Assembly: GCA_009760855.2 (NCBI GenBank)
Contig: WPIO01000002.1
Location: forward strand, 2,772,501-2,836,500
Reading direction: 5' to 3'
From: Cristatella mucedo
Taxonomy: Eukaryota > Bryozoa > Phylactolaemata > Cristatellidae
DNA length: 64,000 nucleotides
The position numbers and the translations under genes are program-made. Shown piece after piece: positions 11,000 to 23,634 of this stretch. Position 1 is the first letter of the stretch. Every line of letters starts with the position of its first letter. The notes beneath the pieces were generated by a model, which saw only the letters and a list, made by a program, of their open reading frames with translations, ran no database searches and was not told where the DNA came from.

Positions 11000-11920
11000 G
11001 CTTCAGATCAGCTTTCCGTTGCTAAAACACTGCGTCCTTTTTTTGTCGTGGGCGCGCTGTCAGCGCGGCTTGCGTCGAAAGTCAGACGTGAGAGAGGCCT
11101 GCTACCTGCAGCTGCTCGTGCTCTGACGGTGCAGCGAGAGCGCGAATGCAGCAGGAGCCATTATTTAGACCGGCGTGCTCAATAGTAGAAGAAACTGGCG
11201 AGCGAAGGCCCCGCGATAGAAGCCCTGGCGATAGGCTGCGGACGGATGCGCTCTCGCCCTTCAGTGTAAGGCCGCTTGACGTGCGCACGCGTTACAAGGG
11301 CTGCAACCGTTTAATTGGACGCGCGCCACGCTAGTGCACTCATGAGCACACAAGCGCGTATAGTTAATTAGCTGCGCAATTATAGACCTCCAAATTTCCC
11401 TGGATCGCGGGTGCCTGGTGAGCTTGTTGGGAAAAGTTTGCGTGAAATGCGAGAAATGAGGTAACGTGCTGTGCAACGTATCCAACGGATTGCGGTTGCT
11501 AGTCGTTCCTCTGAGCTTGCAAAGCACGCAGGCTATCCTATGCGGTGAGACTTTATTTCACTAACCGAGCAAGCTAGTGCATTGCAAACAATCTATAAAA
11601 GTAAGCGACGGAGGAGCTCTACGGCATGCTTACGTATGCATTTTCATACTGGCTGCATACCATGCTGACAAAGTCGCAGGTGCTGCGACGACATCACCCT
11701 CGGGCGAAGGCGGCGGTTTGCCGAATGCAGTGGCAGCCGCGGCGGGCGCACTCCGCCTTTGTTCTACATGAGCCCACGAAGACAGACGGACAGATAGATA
11801 GATAGACAGACAGACAAAAAGCGAAAACCCCACGCGTTTCGAATTCGTCGGTCGAATCGGGTGAGTCATAACAAATGTCGCCTCTGGCTGCACAGGTAGT
11901 TGGTCCAATGGCTTAAGGAT
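11000..11920. other. Stretch without recognised gene
   Basis: Intergenic. A short (GATA)/(CAGA) run at about 11790-11816 is the only repeat seen. Small open frames on both strands have no recognisable domain. Confidence 0.4.
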
Positions 11921-11924
11921 AATA

Positions 11925-12005
11925 ATGAAAATAAAAATTCTATTGTATCTCGCCTTAGAGAACTTAATCTATATTCGGGCACTTTAAAACTCACTGCACT
12001 AGAAG
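11925..12005 (-). mobile_element. LINE A / SINE-1 type tail remnant
   Basis: An A/T-rich end is followed by CTTAGAGAACTTAATCTAT and a GGGCACTTTA element, a diverged mirror of the family tail. Confidence 0.45.
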
Positions 12006-12009
12006 CAAT

Positions 12010-12620
12010 AGGCACTAGTTAATGAAAAGCAAGATATCCTACTTAGGCAAGCATGCAAAAGCACTCAACTATCATCCAAAAGCAAGAACACAAAAGTGCA
12101 CTGAAGAATCGGGGCCGCCGGTTACTAGGTCGGACCCACGTTAGTAACACTCACTCTATCGCGCACAGGGGAAACAAGCACACCGGAAAACGGGTACCGC
12201 TCCACTATACAATAGGGCGCTATGGAAAAACAACATGCTGCGGTTGCCTATAGTCACGAAGTACACAGTTTCATAAATCGCAGCTGCATAAAATGACAAT
12301 TCAGTGGAACAGAAGTCTGTAGCTTCTTTCCGAACGTCGTCAAATTAAGAGAAAGCACGATGACATGCGGCAGTGTACTGCGGCAGTACAAGCTTTTGGA
12401 GGTTTCTTCAGAAGACCAAAAAGAGTTGTTGCATGGCAACTGAAGGAACCAGAGATTCTCCCAGAGCTTTGAAGTTTGTTAGAGGCGTAATAATAATTAA
12501 TCAGACGAACTAGAGGCCCGTGACTGGAGGAGTGAAAGTGAGGAGTAAAAGTGGGGTGAAACTAATTGAGATGGGTAGGCGTGAGCCAATAGATTGATGA
12601 GACTTGAAAAAATTGCAAGC
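12010..12620. other. Stretch without recognised gene
   Basis: No coding or repeat signature that I can support, apart from a short AATAATAATTAAT tract near 12490. Confidence 0.35.
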
Positions 12621-12623
12621 TGA

Positions 12624-12783
12624 TTTAACAGCCTCTTGTGCATAGCGACAAAAAAGCCTTTACGGCTGTCACCACCGCTTGCAATGGCGATGAAGGATCA
12701 CCCAACACAGGATTCGAACCCACGGCGTCGGAACCGAGGTCGTGAAAAGCAACCGCCTTAGCTAGTGTGAGCCATCGCGGCTC
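12624..12783 (-). mobile_element. SINE-2 (tRNA-derived)
   Basis: Mirror of the copy at 15437-15602. On the - strand it has box B GGGTTCGAATCC, the GGCGAT stem, a TGATAGCCGTAAAGGC-like middle and a GAGGCTGTTAAATCAGC 3' end. Confidence 0.75.
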
Positions 12784-12879
12784 GCTGAAAGTGAGTGATC
12801 GGATGTGAAGTAGACAGCTGCTCGATTAGCAACCAGCTTAGATCGGCGAGCAGTGATGTCACGTGACAACAGTTATGCT

Positions 12880-14270
12880 TACAACATATGAGCCTAACTG
12901 ATGAGGTTTGCAACGACTCCGAGCTATTGCATGTGCAGAAATACCTACAGGCAGTGACTTACAGAAGTTTCTTCGGGATTACACGAATGCATATAGCCGC
13001 TTGGCTGCTTTATCCAAGAAAGCTCAAATTTTTTAAATGACACGTAAATGAAAATAAGTAGGCTTGATTGTGGAGCTGATATTTTCATGTTGTGATGAGT
13101 CATTTTGGAAGAGGACAGGTTGGAGGTTGTGCTGAGGAAGATGCTTCTAGTGCTGGTAGAGCCTATTTGGAGAGCTTTCCATTTTCTCTATAGCATTTGG
13201 CTTGCATATACTTAGAAAGTTGGCTTTGTTTGTCGTAATTCAATTTCAGAACGTTTGTTGTCATCCAAGTGCCAATTTCAGCAATGCCTGCTGTTGGGAC
13301 GCTCAGAGAGTGAGATATTGCAAGGTAGGGAATGATCCAATCTGAAGTGCGGTTTCGTGTCGTCTGTGCTCAAATGAAAGCCTACGCTGTGCGTGCGGTT
13401 GCGTGTCGTCTGCATAAAAATTAAAGCCTACACTGTACTTTGTAATTATATTGATGAGGTGGAGAGTATACACTGCAAAGCAAAAAGGACTTGAACTAAA
13501 ATTAATCTCTGGTTTGTCTCGCACGTAGAAAGTCTCACTATAAAATTGTTTTTCTTTGACATTTACTTTCTGAATTCTCACTCTTAGATAAGACCTAGGA
13601 CATTGCAACGCAGTGCCTGGGGTGCCTAGTCAACACGATTGACGTTCTAGAGGGATTTTGTGATCAGGAGAATCAAAATATGCCGAGAGGTGAAATCCAG
13701 CACAGCTTGCAGAGTTTCTCTGCAAGCTGAGTCAGCATTCTTGAGAAGGTCGTTACACACTAGCAGCCTCTGGCAGGCACATGTGGAGTCATTTGCTCAG
13801 AACTATGACGGGGAGTTACCTGGCTGGATTTAAAAGAGTTTTAGTATAAGAGTTTAACTTATCTGCCACTACTCGCTCCAGCGCCTTCGAGAGGAGCGGC
13901 AGTTGGGAGACTGGGCGAAAGTTGCTACGGTTCTTCTGGTCTTTTTTAATGAGTGGCCTAACAAGAGCCTTTTTGAAGGAGCCGGGCCGAGGCCTGAGGC
14001 CAAGGACACAGCTGTAGTGCTAGTTACGCATGGCATCAGCAGATGTATGCATCGCAGAAAAAAGAGAAGCAATGGGCACAGGGTCTAGAGTCTTTTTGTT
14101 TGACTGTAGTCTTCTCTGATTGAGAGAGGAACTTCGAAATCAATGCAGTCACGACAGGCTTGAAGGCGGATATTGAAGACGTGCAAGGAACGCTGAAGGA
14201 AGAGTCCAGCGAGGATGTCGCATTGGGGGTTGACTTACGAATTTTTTTCGATCTAGCCGATAAAGAGCTA
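12880..14270 (-). mobile_element. LINE family A, reverse-transcriptase segment, decayed
   Basis: On the - strand the region at 13869-14072 carries the RT entry blocks in broken frames (an RPVSQLPLLSKALE-like string). The region at 13380-13430 carries FYADDTQ, the catalytic YxDD box. Frame shifts and stops exclude activity. The flanks resemble the LINE A copies near 5, 55 and 58 kb. Confidence 0.7.
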
Positions 14271-14286
14271 GTAAGGTGATCTGCTA

Positions 14287-14720
14287 TATAATAATAATAG
14301 TAGTACTAATATTACATTTTATGGCACCCTCAGAGCATATATCTCTTTCTAGGCACTTTACATGTGCTGTATAGGAAGCATGGCTATATGGTTATTGGTA
14401 ACATGCAGTGTGAGCACGAATAAGCACATAAAGTAGAAATCAAACGGGCTCAGCAAATACTGCGAGAAGCAGGTACGTTTCAGCTTATTTTTAAATGCTA
14501 TCAAGTCAGGGGATGTCGTGACGTCAAGCGGGAGTGAGTTCCAGGCCTTGGGAGCATACGAACTAAAGGCACGGTTTCCAGAGGATTTAAGGTCGATTCG
14601 AGGCACAGCTAAATGACTTGAGTCAGAAGAGCGGGTGGTACGCTTGATCGGGGAGTATTTATGATAAGTAGGCTGGACCACCTCAAGGATTGCTAGGTAT
14701 GTTGCTGACTTTAGTGCTTT
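14287..14720 (-). mobile_element. LINE family A 3' end (5'-truncated)
   Basis: A - strand frame at 14358-14681 ends in the typical RT C-terminal text (NRAFSSYAPKAWNSLP). It is followed by the 3' UTR and the family tail, ending with an (AAT)n-like tract at about 14290. Confidence 0.75.
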
Positions 14721-15436
14721 AAGGAGACGGTTGAGGGTTTACAGCAGCATTTTTGGATTGTGCATATTTAATTGCACACTGTTCTTATGCCAGCAAAACT
14801 TTCCCTTGCCTTTGATGGATTAGTAAGATCTACACTAATCCTCGCATGCAAGTCAATGGACCTTTCCTGATGGAAGTCCTGACTTTGCTTTTGATTTTGA
14901 TTATGCTTTTATAAGCTTGCGCTTAAAAAAGCTCATAGCTCGTTGAAGACATCTGCATGAAACAGCAGCCAATCTTGGCGAGGGTACACAGTACAGTTCG
15001 TTTTGTGGGAGTAGCAAACTCGTCCAGAACATCGGCAAGCGTCATGTTGTATTATTCGACCAATGAGCGTAGATCAGATGGAGGATTGAGCAGAAGCGGC
15101 CAAGAAGAAGTGACGGAAAGGAGGATATTTTTTCGCATCGTTTCGATACCAAGGTTTTTCAGGTTTCGGGATTCGAAGAACAACGTTTGTTACCGAAGAG
15201 AAAATAAATACCGAAGCGAAACATAGATCTGTATGTGGTCAGATGTTCATAACTATTTAACAGTATGAGTCGACAGTGTACAGTCATGAGTGAATTGACA
15301 GTGTACAGTCTGATCGAGAGTAGAGCGTCTGTGGATGTGTGCGAACGCACCCGTGCATATGAGTCGCGAGAGAGAACGAATAAGTCGGCCATCAAAATTC
15401 GGTGCATAGATAGTAGATTGTTTAGGTTACCAACTG
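14720..15436. other. Stretch without recognised gene
   Basis: Intergenic sequence. Overlapping short frames on both strands show no domain. Confidence 0.4.
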
Positions 15437-15602
15437 GTGAGCCGTGATGGCACACTAGGTAAGGCGGTTGCTTTCACGACCTCGGTCCCGAGGTCGTGGG
15501 TTCGATTCCTGTGGTGGGCGATTCTTTATCGCCACTGCAAGCGTTGGTGATAGCCATAAAAGGCTCTTCTGTCGCTAAACAAAAAGAGGCTGCTTAATCA
15601 GC
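15437..15602 (+). mobile_element. SINE-2 (tRNA-derived), best copy
   Basis: Both RNA polymerase III boxes are visible: box A TGGCACACTAGG at 15448-15459 and box B GGTTCGATTCC at 15499-15509. They are followed by GTGGTGGGCGAT, a second hairpin-rich module and a GAGGCTGCTTAATCAGC end. Other copies sit near 12.7, 18.9, 19.5, 30.1, 30.9 and 45.9 kb. Confidence 0.85.
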
Positions 15603-15785
15603 TAGAATTTATTTATTTATTTAATGAACGATCAAGTCCCTATTCCTAATGAGGGGACGATTTCTGGAAGAAAGGGTAAAAATAAGATCAGAAAAATGGA
15701 AAATAAAGCGACTCTTGGGAATGAAGAAAGAGACGAGGAAAAGTGAGACGTGGAGATAAAGGGAGAGAAAAAAGTGAAGCAAAGA

Positions 15786-15977
15786 GAGAGAGAGACAGAG
15801 AGAGAGAGACAGACTCACAGACAGACTCACAGACAGACAGACTCACAGACAGACTCACAGACAGACAGACTCACAGACAGACAGACAGACTCACAGACAG
15901 ACTCACAGACAGACTCACAGACAGACTCACAGACAGACTCACAGACAGACTCACAGACAGACTCACAGACAGACTCA
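15786..15977. repeat. (CAGA)/(CTCACAGACAGA) tandem repeat
   Basis: GA and CAGA units grade into a 12-bp unit, ACTCACAGACAG, repeated about 12-14 times. Long frames through it (Thr/Asp/Arg/Gln on +, Ser/Leu/Val on -) are repeat translations. Confidence 0.95.
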
Positions 15978-15979
15978 GC

Positions 15980-16840
15980 ACCAAACGCAAATGGCTCCGA
16001 GGCAGCCTAATCACTTTTTTCTGAGCTTTCGATTTCACCCCAGCATGCATTCGTTTACGGTCCACCTTGGGTTTAAGGAAACCCATTTCCCATGACATGC
16101 TGAGCCGACATTTTTTTATCTTGATTAAAACTAAATTGTGTTCCGCCGACGTTCTTGACTTGCTTAAAATCAAAGTATGGATAACAGCGGCTACACTCAG
16201 GCGCAGATTTCCCCAAAGGTAACGGGTGCAGTGCGAAGCTTTCTCCAATTTCCGGGTGAGATTTTGTCAGTGCAGACAAACGCACTTCAATTTGATTCGG
16301 CATCGTTGTCGTCACGTCTCTTGGTGTCCCGTCATTGCTTTGTCCGAAAATTTCACTTTTGAGCCCTGTGCTGAGCAGCGTGTCTCCGACACGAGGGTCT
16401 TGCGACTAATCTGCAAGTTAATAAACGAAAGTCAAACGCGAGAGGCTGAGATGAGCGGGTCACAGCTGCATGCGAGAACACGGTGAAATGCGGCGGCAGC
16501 GGCCTTCTAGCTGGCATTTAGCTGCTCCAGTCAGCCGTAGCCGCGACTGGAGCTTTTAAAGCGCCCGAGGCTCCCTCGTTAATGTCGACGTGCCCTCATC
16601 CAGCAAGCCTAGTCCAGCCTGCGCCCGCATGGACTAGCACGGCTAGAAAATCATGTCAAAATTATAGAGTAGGTCTATTGAATAGTAGTGGCCTCGCATA
16701 AGAAATATTGCAGTCGAGCGGCTTTGGGTAATTACACTTTACTGTTCGCCTGCATCACTTGGCACACAGCTTTGTGCAAGAACAGTTGACTAATATATTA
16801 TAATTCATTTGTATTTGTATGTAAAGTCTGGTGGTTGCAA
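15980..16840. other. Stretch without recognised gene
   Basis: 3' flank of the first histone pair. No domain or repeat recognised. Confidence 0.4.
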
Positions 16841-16868
16841 GAACCGGCTACTCATTTACGAGTGTGGT

Positions 16869-16884
16869 GGTCCTGAAAAGGACC
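16869..16884 (-). terminator. Histone 3' stem-loop of H2A copy 1
   Basis: On the - strand GGTCCT-TTTC-AGGACC forms a 6-bp stem with a 4-nt loop, preceded by an A/C-rich flank. This is the SLBP/U7-processed end of replication-dependent histone mRNA. It lies 30 bp after the H2A stop. Confidence 0.95.
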
Positions 16885-16913
16885 GTTTTGTTGTCACTGC
16901 GACGCTACTTCAA

Positions 16914-17306
16914 TTACGTCGACTTGGCTGCAGCCGCTGGCTTGTCCGACTTCTTGGGCAGAAGCACGGCCTGGATGTTGGGTAGCACACCGCCCTGCGC
17001 TATCGTCACACCTGCCAGCAGCTTGTTCAGCTCCTCGTCGTTGCGCACGGCCAGCTGCAGGTGGCGCGGCACGATTCTCGTCTTCTTATTGTCGCGCGCC
17101 GCGTTGCCGGCCAGCTCCAGCACCTCGGCCGCCAGATACTCCATCACGGCCGCCAGGTACACGGGCGCTCCGGCTCCCACGCGCTCCGCGTAGTTACCCT
17201 TGCGCAGCAGCCTGTGAATTCTGCCGACCGGAAACTGCAGTCCGGCGCGCGACGACCTCGACTTGGACTTGCCAGCCGCCTTGCCTCCCTTTCCACGACC
17301 TGTCAT
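16914..17306 (-). CDS. H2A: Histone H2A, copy 1
   Basis: 130 codons, no intron. The product is a core H2A that pairs with H2B in the nucleosome. Its basic N-terminal tail ([20 protein letters not shown]) is followed by the histone fold with [24 protein letters not shown]. The acidic-patch region ([27 protein letters not shown]) is intact. The C-terminus ([13 protein letters not shown]) lacks the SQE/D motif of H2A.X and the H2A.Z signatures, so this is a canonical S-phase H2A. It is divergent from the H2B gene at 17559 with a 252-bp shared promoter. The protein is identical to copy 2 at 35327-35719. Confidence 0.97.
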   Translation of the reverse strand: MTGRGKGGKAAGKSKSRSSRAGLQFPVGRIHRLLRKGNYAERVGAGAPVYLAAVMEYLAAEVLELAGNAARDNKKTRIVPRHLQLAVRNDEELNKLLAGVTIAQGGVLPNIQAVLLPKKSDKPAAAAKST

Positions 17307-17933
<627 letters not shown>

Positions 17934-17959
17934 ATGTCGTCGAGTTATGGCTTAACAAC

Positions 17960-17975
17960 GGCCCTTTTTAGGGCC
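17960..17975 (+). terminator. Histone 3' stem-loop of H2B copy 1
   Basis: GGCCCT-TTTT-AGGGCC forms a 6-bp stem with a T4 loop, followed by ACCAA and a purine-rich downstream element (AAGAG). Confidence 0.95.
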
Positions 17976-17989
17976 ACCAATTGACGATC

Positions 17990-18620
17990 AAGAGTTGTCT
18001 TTCGCAAGCATGCATGTGGTGGTTGGCCTCGTGAGAAGTAGCACGTGTGAATTAGGGTATCGTAAACCAAGGTAAAATGAACATGATTCGAAACTAAAAC
18101 GCTTTAGCTTTTCAGAGGGTTAGAAGCTGCTTATGGTGCGAACGAATGCTGTGACCAGTTGCTAAAGTAAGCGATAGATTGCAGCTGGGTATCCTGTACA
18201 ATACAGGATTTTAACAAGTCCTATGTGCCTCGTGTATGTGACTGACACGGGTAGGCCGCAGTAAGGACTTATTTAGTATGTACCTTCCAGACTGGGGCAG
18301 GTTGCCGGAGAATCGCTAGCTGCGGGAAGGGGAGGGTTTTATGGTACAACTAGCATATACCCGGTCGGCAGTGGTGCTTATCTAGAGCCCTTTAAGTGTG
18401 GCTTGTTTTATTGGCTAGATGGCTCATTTGCAGATTTGCCGTAACAGATTGCAATTGTGGCTCTAGTTCACGTGGACCTGCTTTCAACTGGGGAGCAGTA
18501 CCATGTTCTCGAACTTGCATACGGTGGGCTGTGCATCTGCTGCAGCTTGTGCCTAACTGGCGGCTAGCATCGTAAATTAAATTTTTTAGAGCACCATGTA
18601 GGTACTAAATCTTCGAGCGT
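17990..18620. other. Spacer between H2B and H3/H4 genes
   Basis: No gene recognised. In particular no linker histone H1 is present. Confidence 0.45.
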
Positions 18621-18755
18621 TTGATGTATACATCGGGGCTTGATCTCGGCGAATCAAATACGTTCACCCTGACCTCGGTCGGGGCGAGCACATAGGCCAT
18701 CGGGCCAAACCGTGCTAGGTCTAGCCGAGGTCATAGGCTTGAGCCCAGTGGCCCC
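18620..18755 (-). mobile_element. SINE-1-like copy, rearranged
   Basis: On the - strand: a head like GGTTTGGCCCGATGG and CTCGCCCCGACCGAGGTC, plus a second box-B-like GGGCTCAAGCC. Diverged, and possibly two overlapping fragments. Confidence 0.5.
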
Positions 18756-18847
18756 GTAGTACATCAGTGTGATTCGTCCTTCAGTGCTAATGCATGCGTA
18801 CACTGTGCATGCTGCCAATAACCATATTTGCATGCTCATCCTGTTGG

Positions 18848-19012
18848 TGAGCAGCAATGGCACACTAGGTAAGAAGTTTGCTTTTCAAGACCTCGATCCC
18901 GAGGTTGTGGGTTCGAAGCCTGTGGTGGGCGATCCGATATCGCCACTGCAAGTGGTGGTGATAGACTGTAAAGGCTCTTCTGTCGCTATACAAAAGACGC
19001 CGTTAAATCGGC
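18848..19012 (+). mobile_element. SINE-2 (tRNA-derived)
   Basis: Box A ATGGCACACTAGG and box B GGGTTCGAAGCC are followed by the GGTGGGCGATCC module and the TGATAGACTGTAAAGGCTC module. Same layout as 15437-15602. Confidence 0.8.
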
Positions 19013-19019
19013 AAGTAGT

Positions 19020-19165
19020 GCATGCCACCTATAATCACGTGATGCCTGTTGCCATTGAGCATGCTACCACTAACCATCCGATCGTGCTTTCTTTGCTGCG
19101 AATGTAAAGTGCCTATAAAGAGTTCTCTGCGGGTGCTATACCAAATGCATTGTCATAATTATTAC
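19020..19165 (+). mobile_element. LINE A 3' end fragment
   Basis: The CATGCTACCACTAACCAT text of the LINE A 3' UTR, the family tail (GTAAAGTGCC ... GAGTTCTCTGCGGGTGCTAT) and an AATTATTAC end. Confidence 0.65.
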
Positions 19166-19474
19166 TGTTAGCTGATATGCGATGTGTAAGCCGGGCTGGT
19201 GATGTAAGGGGAAAAAGTGAGACATCTGAGATCTTTCTGAAATGCAATGTCTAAAGCCAAATTTGCCAAACAATAATCCGAATGAAATCCGGCACACTCC
19301 AGAACATAAATAACATGCACATGCTGTCCGCGGCAGGTACACGATATTTAATATATATCGTTGGTTGATCAATAAGTTAGGTCGCAAATGTAAATGATGT
19401 ATTTGTGCTTCGCCTTCTAAACTGAATTAAATTCACCTCAGATGCTGTAAAGGAACATGATTAGAAGGAAATAC

Positions 19475-19615
19475 TAGCTGACTTTAACAACCACTTTTTG
19501 CATAGACATAAGAGCCTTTACGGCTATCACCGCCGCTTACAGTGGCGATAAAGGATCGCGCACCACGATATGCGAACCCTCGGGGCCGTGAGGAGCAACC
19601 GCCCTACCTAGTGAG
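19475..19615 (-). mobile_element. SINE-2 (tRNA-derived)
   Basis: Mirror of the SINE-2 layout: AGCCTTTACGGCTATCACC, GGCGATAAAGGATCG, and a degraded box B GTTCGCATATC-like region. Diverged. Confidence 0.65.
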
Positions 19616-19742
19616 CAACATTCACAATACAGTCAAGGTAGACTTTGTAAGAAGTGGCAAGTACAGGCAGATATAGTTAAAAGCAGCATTAGGGCAACGG
19701 TTGAATGGCAGATGAACCGAAATACTCTTATGATCAAACAGT

Positions 19743-19758
19743 GGCCCTGAAAAGGGCC
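19743..19758 (-). terminator. Histone 3' stem-loop of H3
   Basis: On the - strand GGCCCT-TTTC-AGGGCC, 22 bp after the H3 stop. Confidence 0.95.
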
Positions 19759-19780
19759 TTTGCTTCGAGTCAACAAATAC

Positions 19781-20746
<966 letters not shown>

Positions 20747-20770
20747 GCAGCTTCGTCGTTGTTTACAAAC

Positions 20771-20786
20771 GGTCCTTTTCAGGACC
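20771..20786 (+). terminator. Histone 3' stem-loop of H4
   Basis: GGTCCT-TTTC-AGGACC with an ACAAAC leader and CACC trailer, then a TCGCTAAGAG purine-rich element. The same block recurs without a gene at 21879-21960. Confidence 0.95.
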
Positions 20787-20839
20787 ACCTACTTCGCTAA
20801 GAGTATCTTGAGTCGCTTAGACTTACGTCATGGTGCATG

Positions 20840-21640
20840 TCAATATCAGTTACCTCCTGTGAGTAGCCGCTTAAAAAAAACATTGATAAAAATAACTGCA
20901 TTCACAAGGGTTGCCAAAGATACTATCGACCGTAGATGCAACAATGATTTCTCGTCCAAAATTATACTAGGCGTGGTCATCGCTAGCAGTGTAAATATTG
21001 TAGTGTCATAGACTCCTTGTAACTTCCTGTATACTGTGTAGTTGAGATGCTAACTTATTTTTAGAAGTGGTACAGCATTGTTAACGGTTATAATCCTTTT
21101 AAACCACGTGCATTAGTGACAACCTAGCGGACTTGCTAAAAGGAAGTCGCCTCATCGTCTTTAATCTGGACAAGAGCCACAGTAATTCAGTCGGACGCTT
21201 TGGCCTTGCCTTTGATCACGTGTAAATTGCAATGCGGGAGATGTTTTTATGAAGACGATACTCAACTATCATTTATTGATGGAACTGCAGCTACCGAGAG
21301 TTGCACGATCCCGAAGTAGTTCCAAATTTCACTACAAAAGTTGATCGGCAAATTTTTTAGACTGGTTGCGATGTGAGAAGTAACTGCTCACGGATAGAGA
21401 ACAGTTATAACAGGGTGGCAAAATCTCGCTGCTCCACTCTGTTGGTATACTCTTAGCTCTAACTCCAGACAGCTGCCATTCACGTATGTTAATCAAACTC
21501 CTGACAGCTTGTCTGAGGAGTTGTACACAAATTGTAATTGACCCAAATCCCTGTGAAATGTCTTGTGCTGCCATAGTGTGCTACATAATTGAATTTTATA
21601 AAATACGCACCAACGGATTTGCTAAATAAATACATATGCC
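20840..21640. other. Stretch without recognised gene
   Basis: Intergenic, AT-moderate. No domain or repeat recognised. Confidence 0.4.
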
Positions 21641-21649
21641 TACAATTGG

Positions 21650-21790
21650 TTTCATTGCGCCGTGAGAGAACTTGTCTCTTCAGAAGAACTAATCGATTAA
21701 GGTGCTTCACATTTGACACGGTGCCCGAGCCCACGTTCCTCAAATACATTCTCCATGGTCTTGGATCGAGGTCGAGAACTTGCCATCCGA
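21650..21790 (-). mobile_element. SINE-1-like remnant
   Basis: A GAGAACTTGTCTCTTC ... GGTGCTTCACAT tail and a GTGCCCGAGCCCACG box-B-like string resemble SINE-1 read on the - strand. Strongly diverged. Confidence 0.4.
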
Positions 21791-21878
21791 CGACACCAAT
21801 TCGGCGATATTCAAGAGTACAGCACTGAAACAAGAAGTTGTGGGATTTCAGATGACAGCTGTACAATACCTACCTCTA

Positions 21879-21960
21879 TTTACAAACGGTCCTTTTCAGG
21901 ACCACCCACTTCGCTAAGAGAGTATCTTGAGTCGCATACGTCGGTGCATTTTAATAGTTG
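21879..21960 (+). pseudogene. Orphan histone H4 3' end (stem-loop without gene)
   Basis: The sequence TTTACAAACGGTCCTTTTC, with stem-loop GGTCCT-TTTC-AGGACC at 21888-21903, is followed by ACTTCGCTAAGAG and GTATCTTGAGTCGC. It repeats the H4 3' region (20763-20822) almost exactly. No H4 codons precede it; a SINE-like remnant lies upstream instead. It is the relic of a lost H4 copy or a small duplication. Confidence 0.8.
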
Positions 21961-22019
21961 ACATCTTACGAGTCGCCACAATAGTCTCGCCGCCGGGTAA
22001 GCTTAAGTCCAATGTTCTT

Positions 22020-23060
22020 TTAAGCATCTTATCCAACGATGCCGAGACCCCCGTTTAGAAAGCCTCAAGTTGTGCCAATATTATTTTAAGTCGAACAGAT
22101 TCATCAATCCGCGTGTAATGAAGCTGATTGCGCCTCAAAGCAGAGCTACTGCGAAAAAATCTAGTAACCTCGAGTTTGAGAACGTTTTCAGTGACTGAAT
22201 ATTCAGCTTGGATGCACCAAGAATTTGGAATTTCCTATAGGCTTCTGTCGTCACCTGTATCGGCTAATATCTCCTAAGCCTTTGGGAAGGGTGCGATATT
22301 TTCGCTCCGCTATCCGTGCGCCCAGAAAATGCATCTTCACCTGCGCGTTTCGCATGCTTGGCTGTGCATAATTCAGTGTCGGTCCTACTATTCCTATTAT
22401 TAGTATTTGTATCATTTCCGAGGAGCCACTCGAAATAAGGCCTTTATTAAACAATAACCCGTACGCATACTATTTGTAGTCTGCTCATAATTCATTCATG
22501 ACCGACTCATAATGCCTGTACTAATAATCTTTTTACAACTTACTTATAATCTACCCATAACAAACATATAATCTCATCATAATTCATGAATGATCAATTC
22601 CTTAACTCCGTAAAATCTACCCTACATTAACCTATAGTCTTCTCATAATTTATTTGAATTCATTCATAATCTACCTATAATCTGCTCATAATTTGTTTAA
22701 AATCTACTAAGTCAGATCATCCATTCATATCATCCATTCATAATCTACATATATTGCGCTTATAATCTACCTATAATCCTCTCTTAATTCGTACGTATAA
22801 TCCACTCTACCTATAATCTTCTCGTAATCTATCTATAATCTCTTCTAAATCTGCTTTTTATCTCCCTGTAATGTACCTATTGTTCACCTATAATCTGTAA
22901 TTTATTTATGATATACACATCATCTGCATATAATTTCTACATAATTGACCTAAACCTGCTCTTAATTTTTTATAATTTACAAATCAGCTACCTGTAATCT
23001 ACGCAAAGTTTCTTACAGCTTATTCATCATCCATGCGTATAATCTACTTGCGTATAATTA
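22020..23060. repeat. Unclassified interspersed repeat X, copy 1
   Basis: The first half (22020-22450) matches 23635-24240 in order, with shared blocks such as CAGTGACTGAA, CGTCACCT and CGCATGCTTG. The second half (22460-23060) is a degenerate array of 10-12-bp units like TCATAATCTACC. No open frame longer than about 70 codons. Family unknown. Confidence 0.65.
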
Positions 23061-23377
23061 ATTGCAATCCGTCCAGTACGGTATCGAGCCCTCTGAAAAG
23101 TTATTTTCACTCCTATCGTTTTTCTTACCGTTTCGTCGCATAACCATTCAACTCAGCATTCATTTTGGAAGAGCTGGAAGCCCGTTTATATATGCGCACC
23201 GCTGAGAAGGCGCTTTTGAAATTTTATAAGAAACATGGTATACTACAAGCTATCTTTCGTGTCTGATAGCACCGCCTGTTGGTGCTTTTCAACACCGTGG
23301 TTGAACTTGAAATACTTTATATCCAAAAACAATCCGAGTCTAACCACCGGGTAATCTCACGGCGGATTTCATTTTAG

Positions 23378-23634
23378 ACACCATCTCCAACTGCCGACTA
23401 TGGCACATCTTTTTCAGGCGGTCCTGAGCTGCTACTTCTATGCTACTCACTACCTCAACTGCTCTCCTAACTCTGCTATGCTTCCCACTTTCTCTTTGTT
23501 GCGTGAGACGAAGTCTGTTGGCTACCGAATGCGTACCGAAAGCCGCTTAGGCTGTGAGTGCGCTATACAAAACTCTCCTGCGTAACACCCACATGGTCTT
23601 TATGACTTTGTGGAGTTACTGACGGAGATACATC
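23378..23634 (+). mobile_element. LINE family B 3' end
   Basis: Contains CCAACTGCCGACTATGGC, GCTACCTCAACTGCTCTCC-like text and the 3' UTR (TTGGCTACCGAATGCGTACC ... GTGGAGTTACTGACGGAGAT). It matches the fuller copy at 56460-57640. Confidence 0.75.

Noticed and set aside
15437-15520. tRNA gene
   Set aside because: Box A and box B are present, but no full cloverleaf forms and the same head recurs several times with the same downstream module. It is a SINE.
15743-16024. Thr/Asp/Gln repeat frames
   Set aside because: Translation of the 12-bp satellite.
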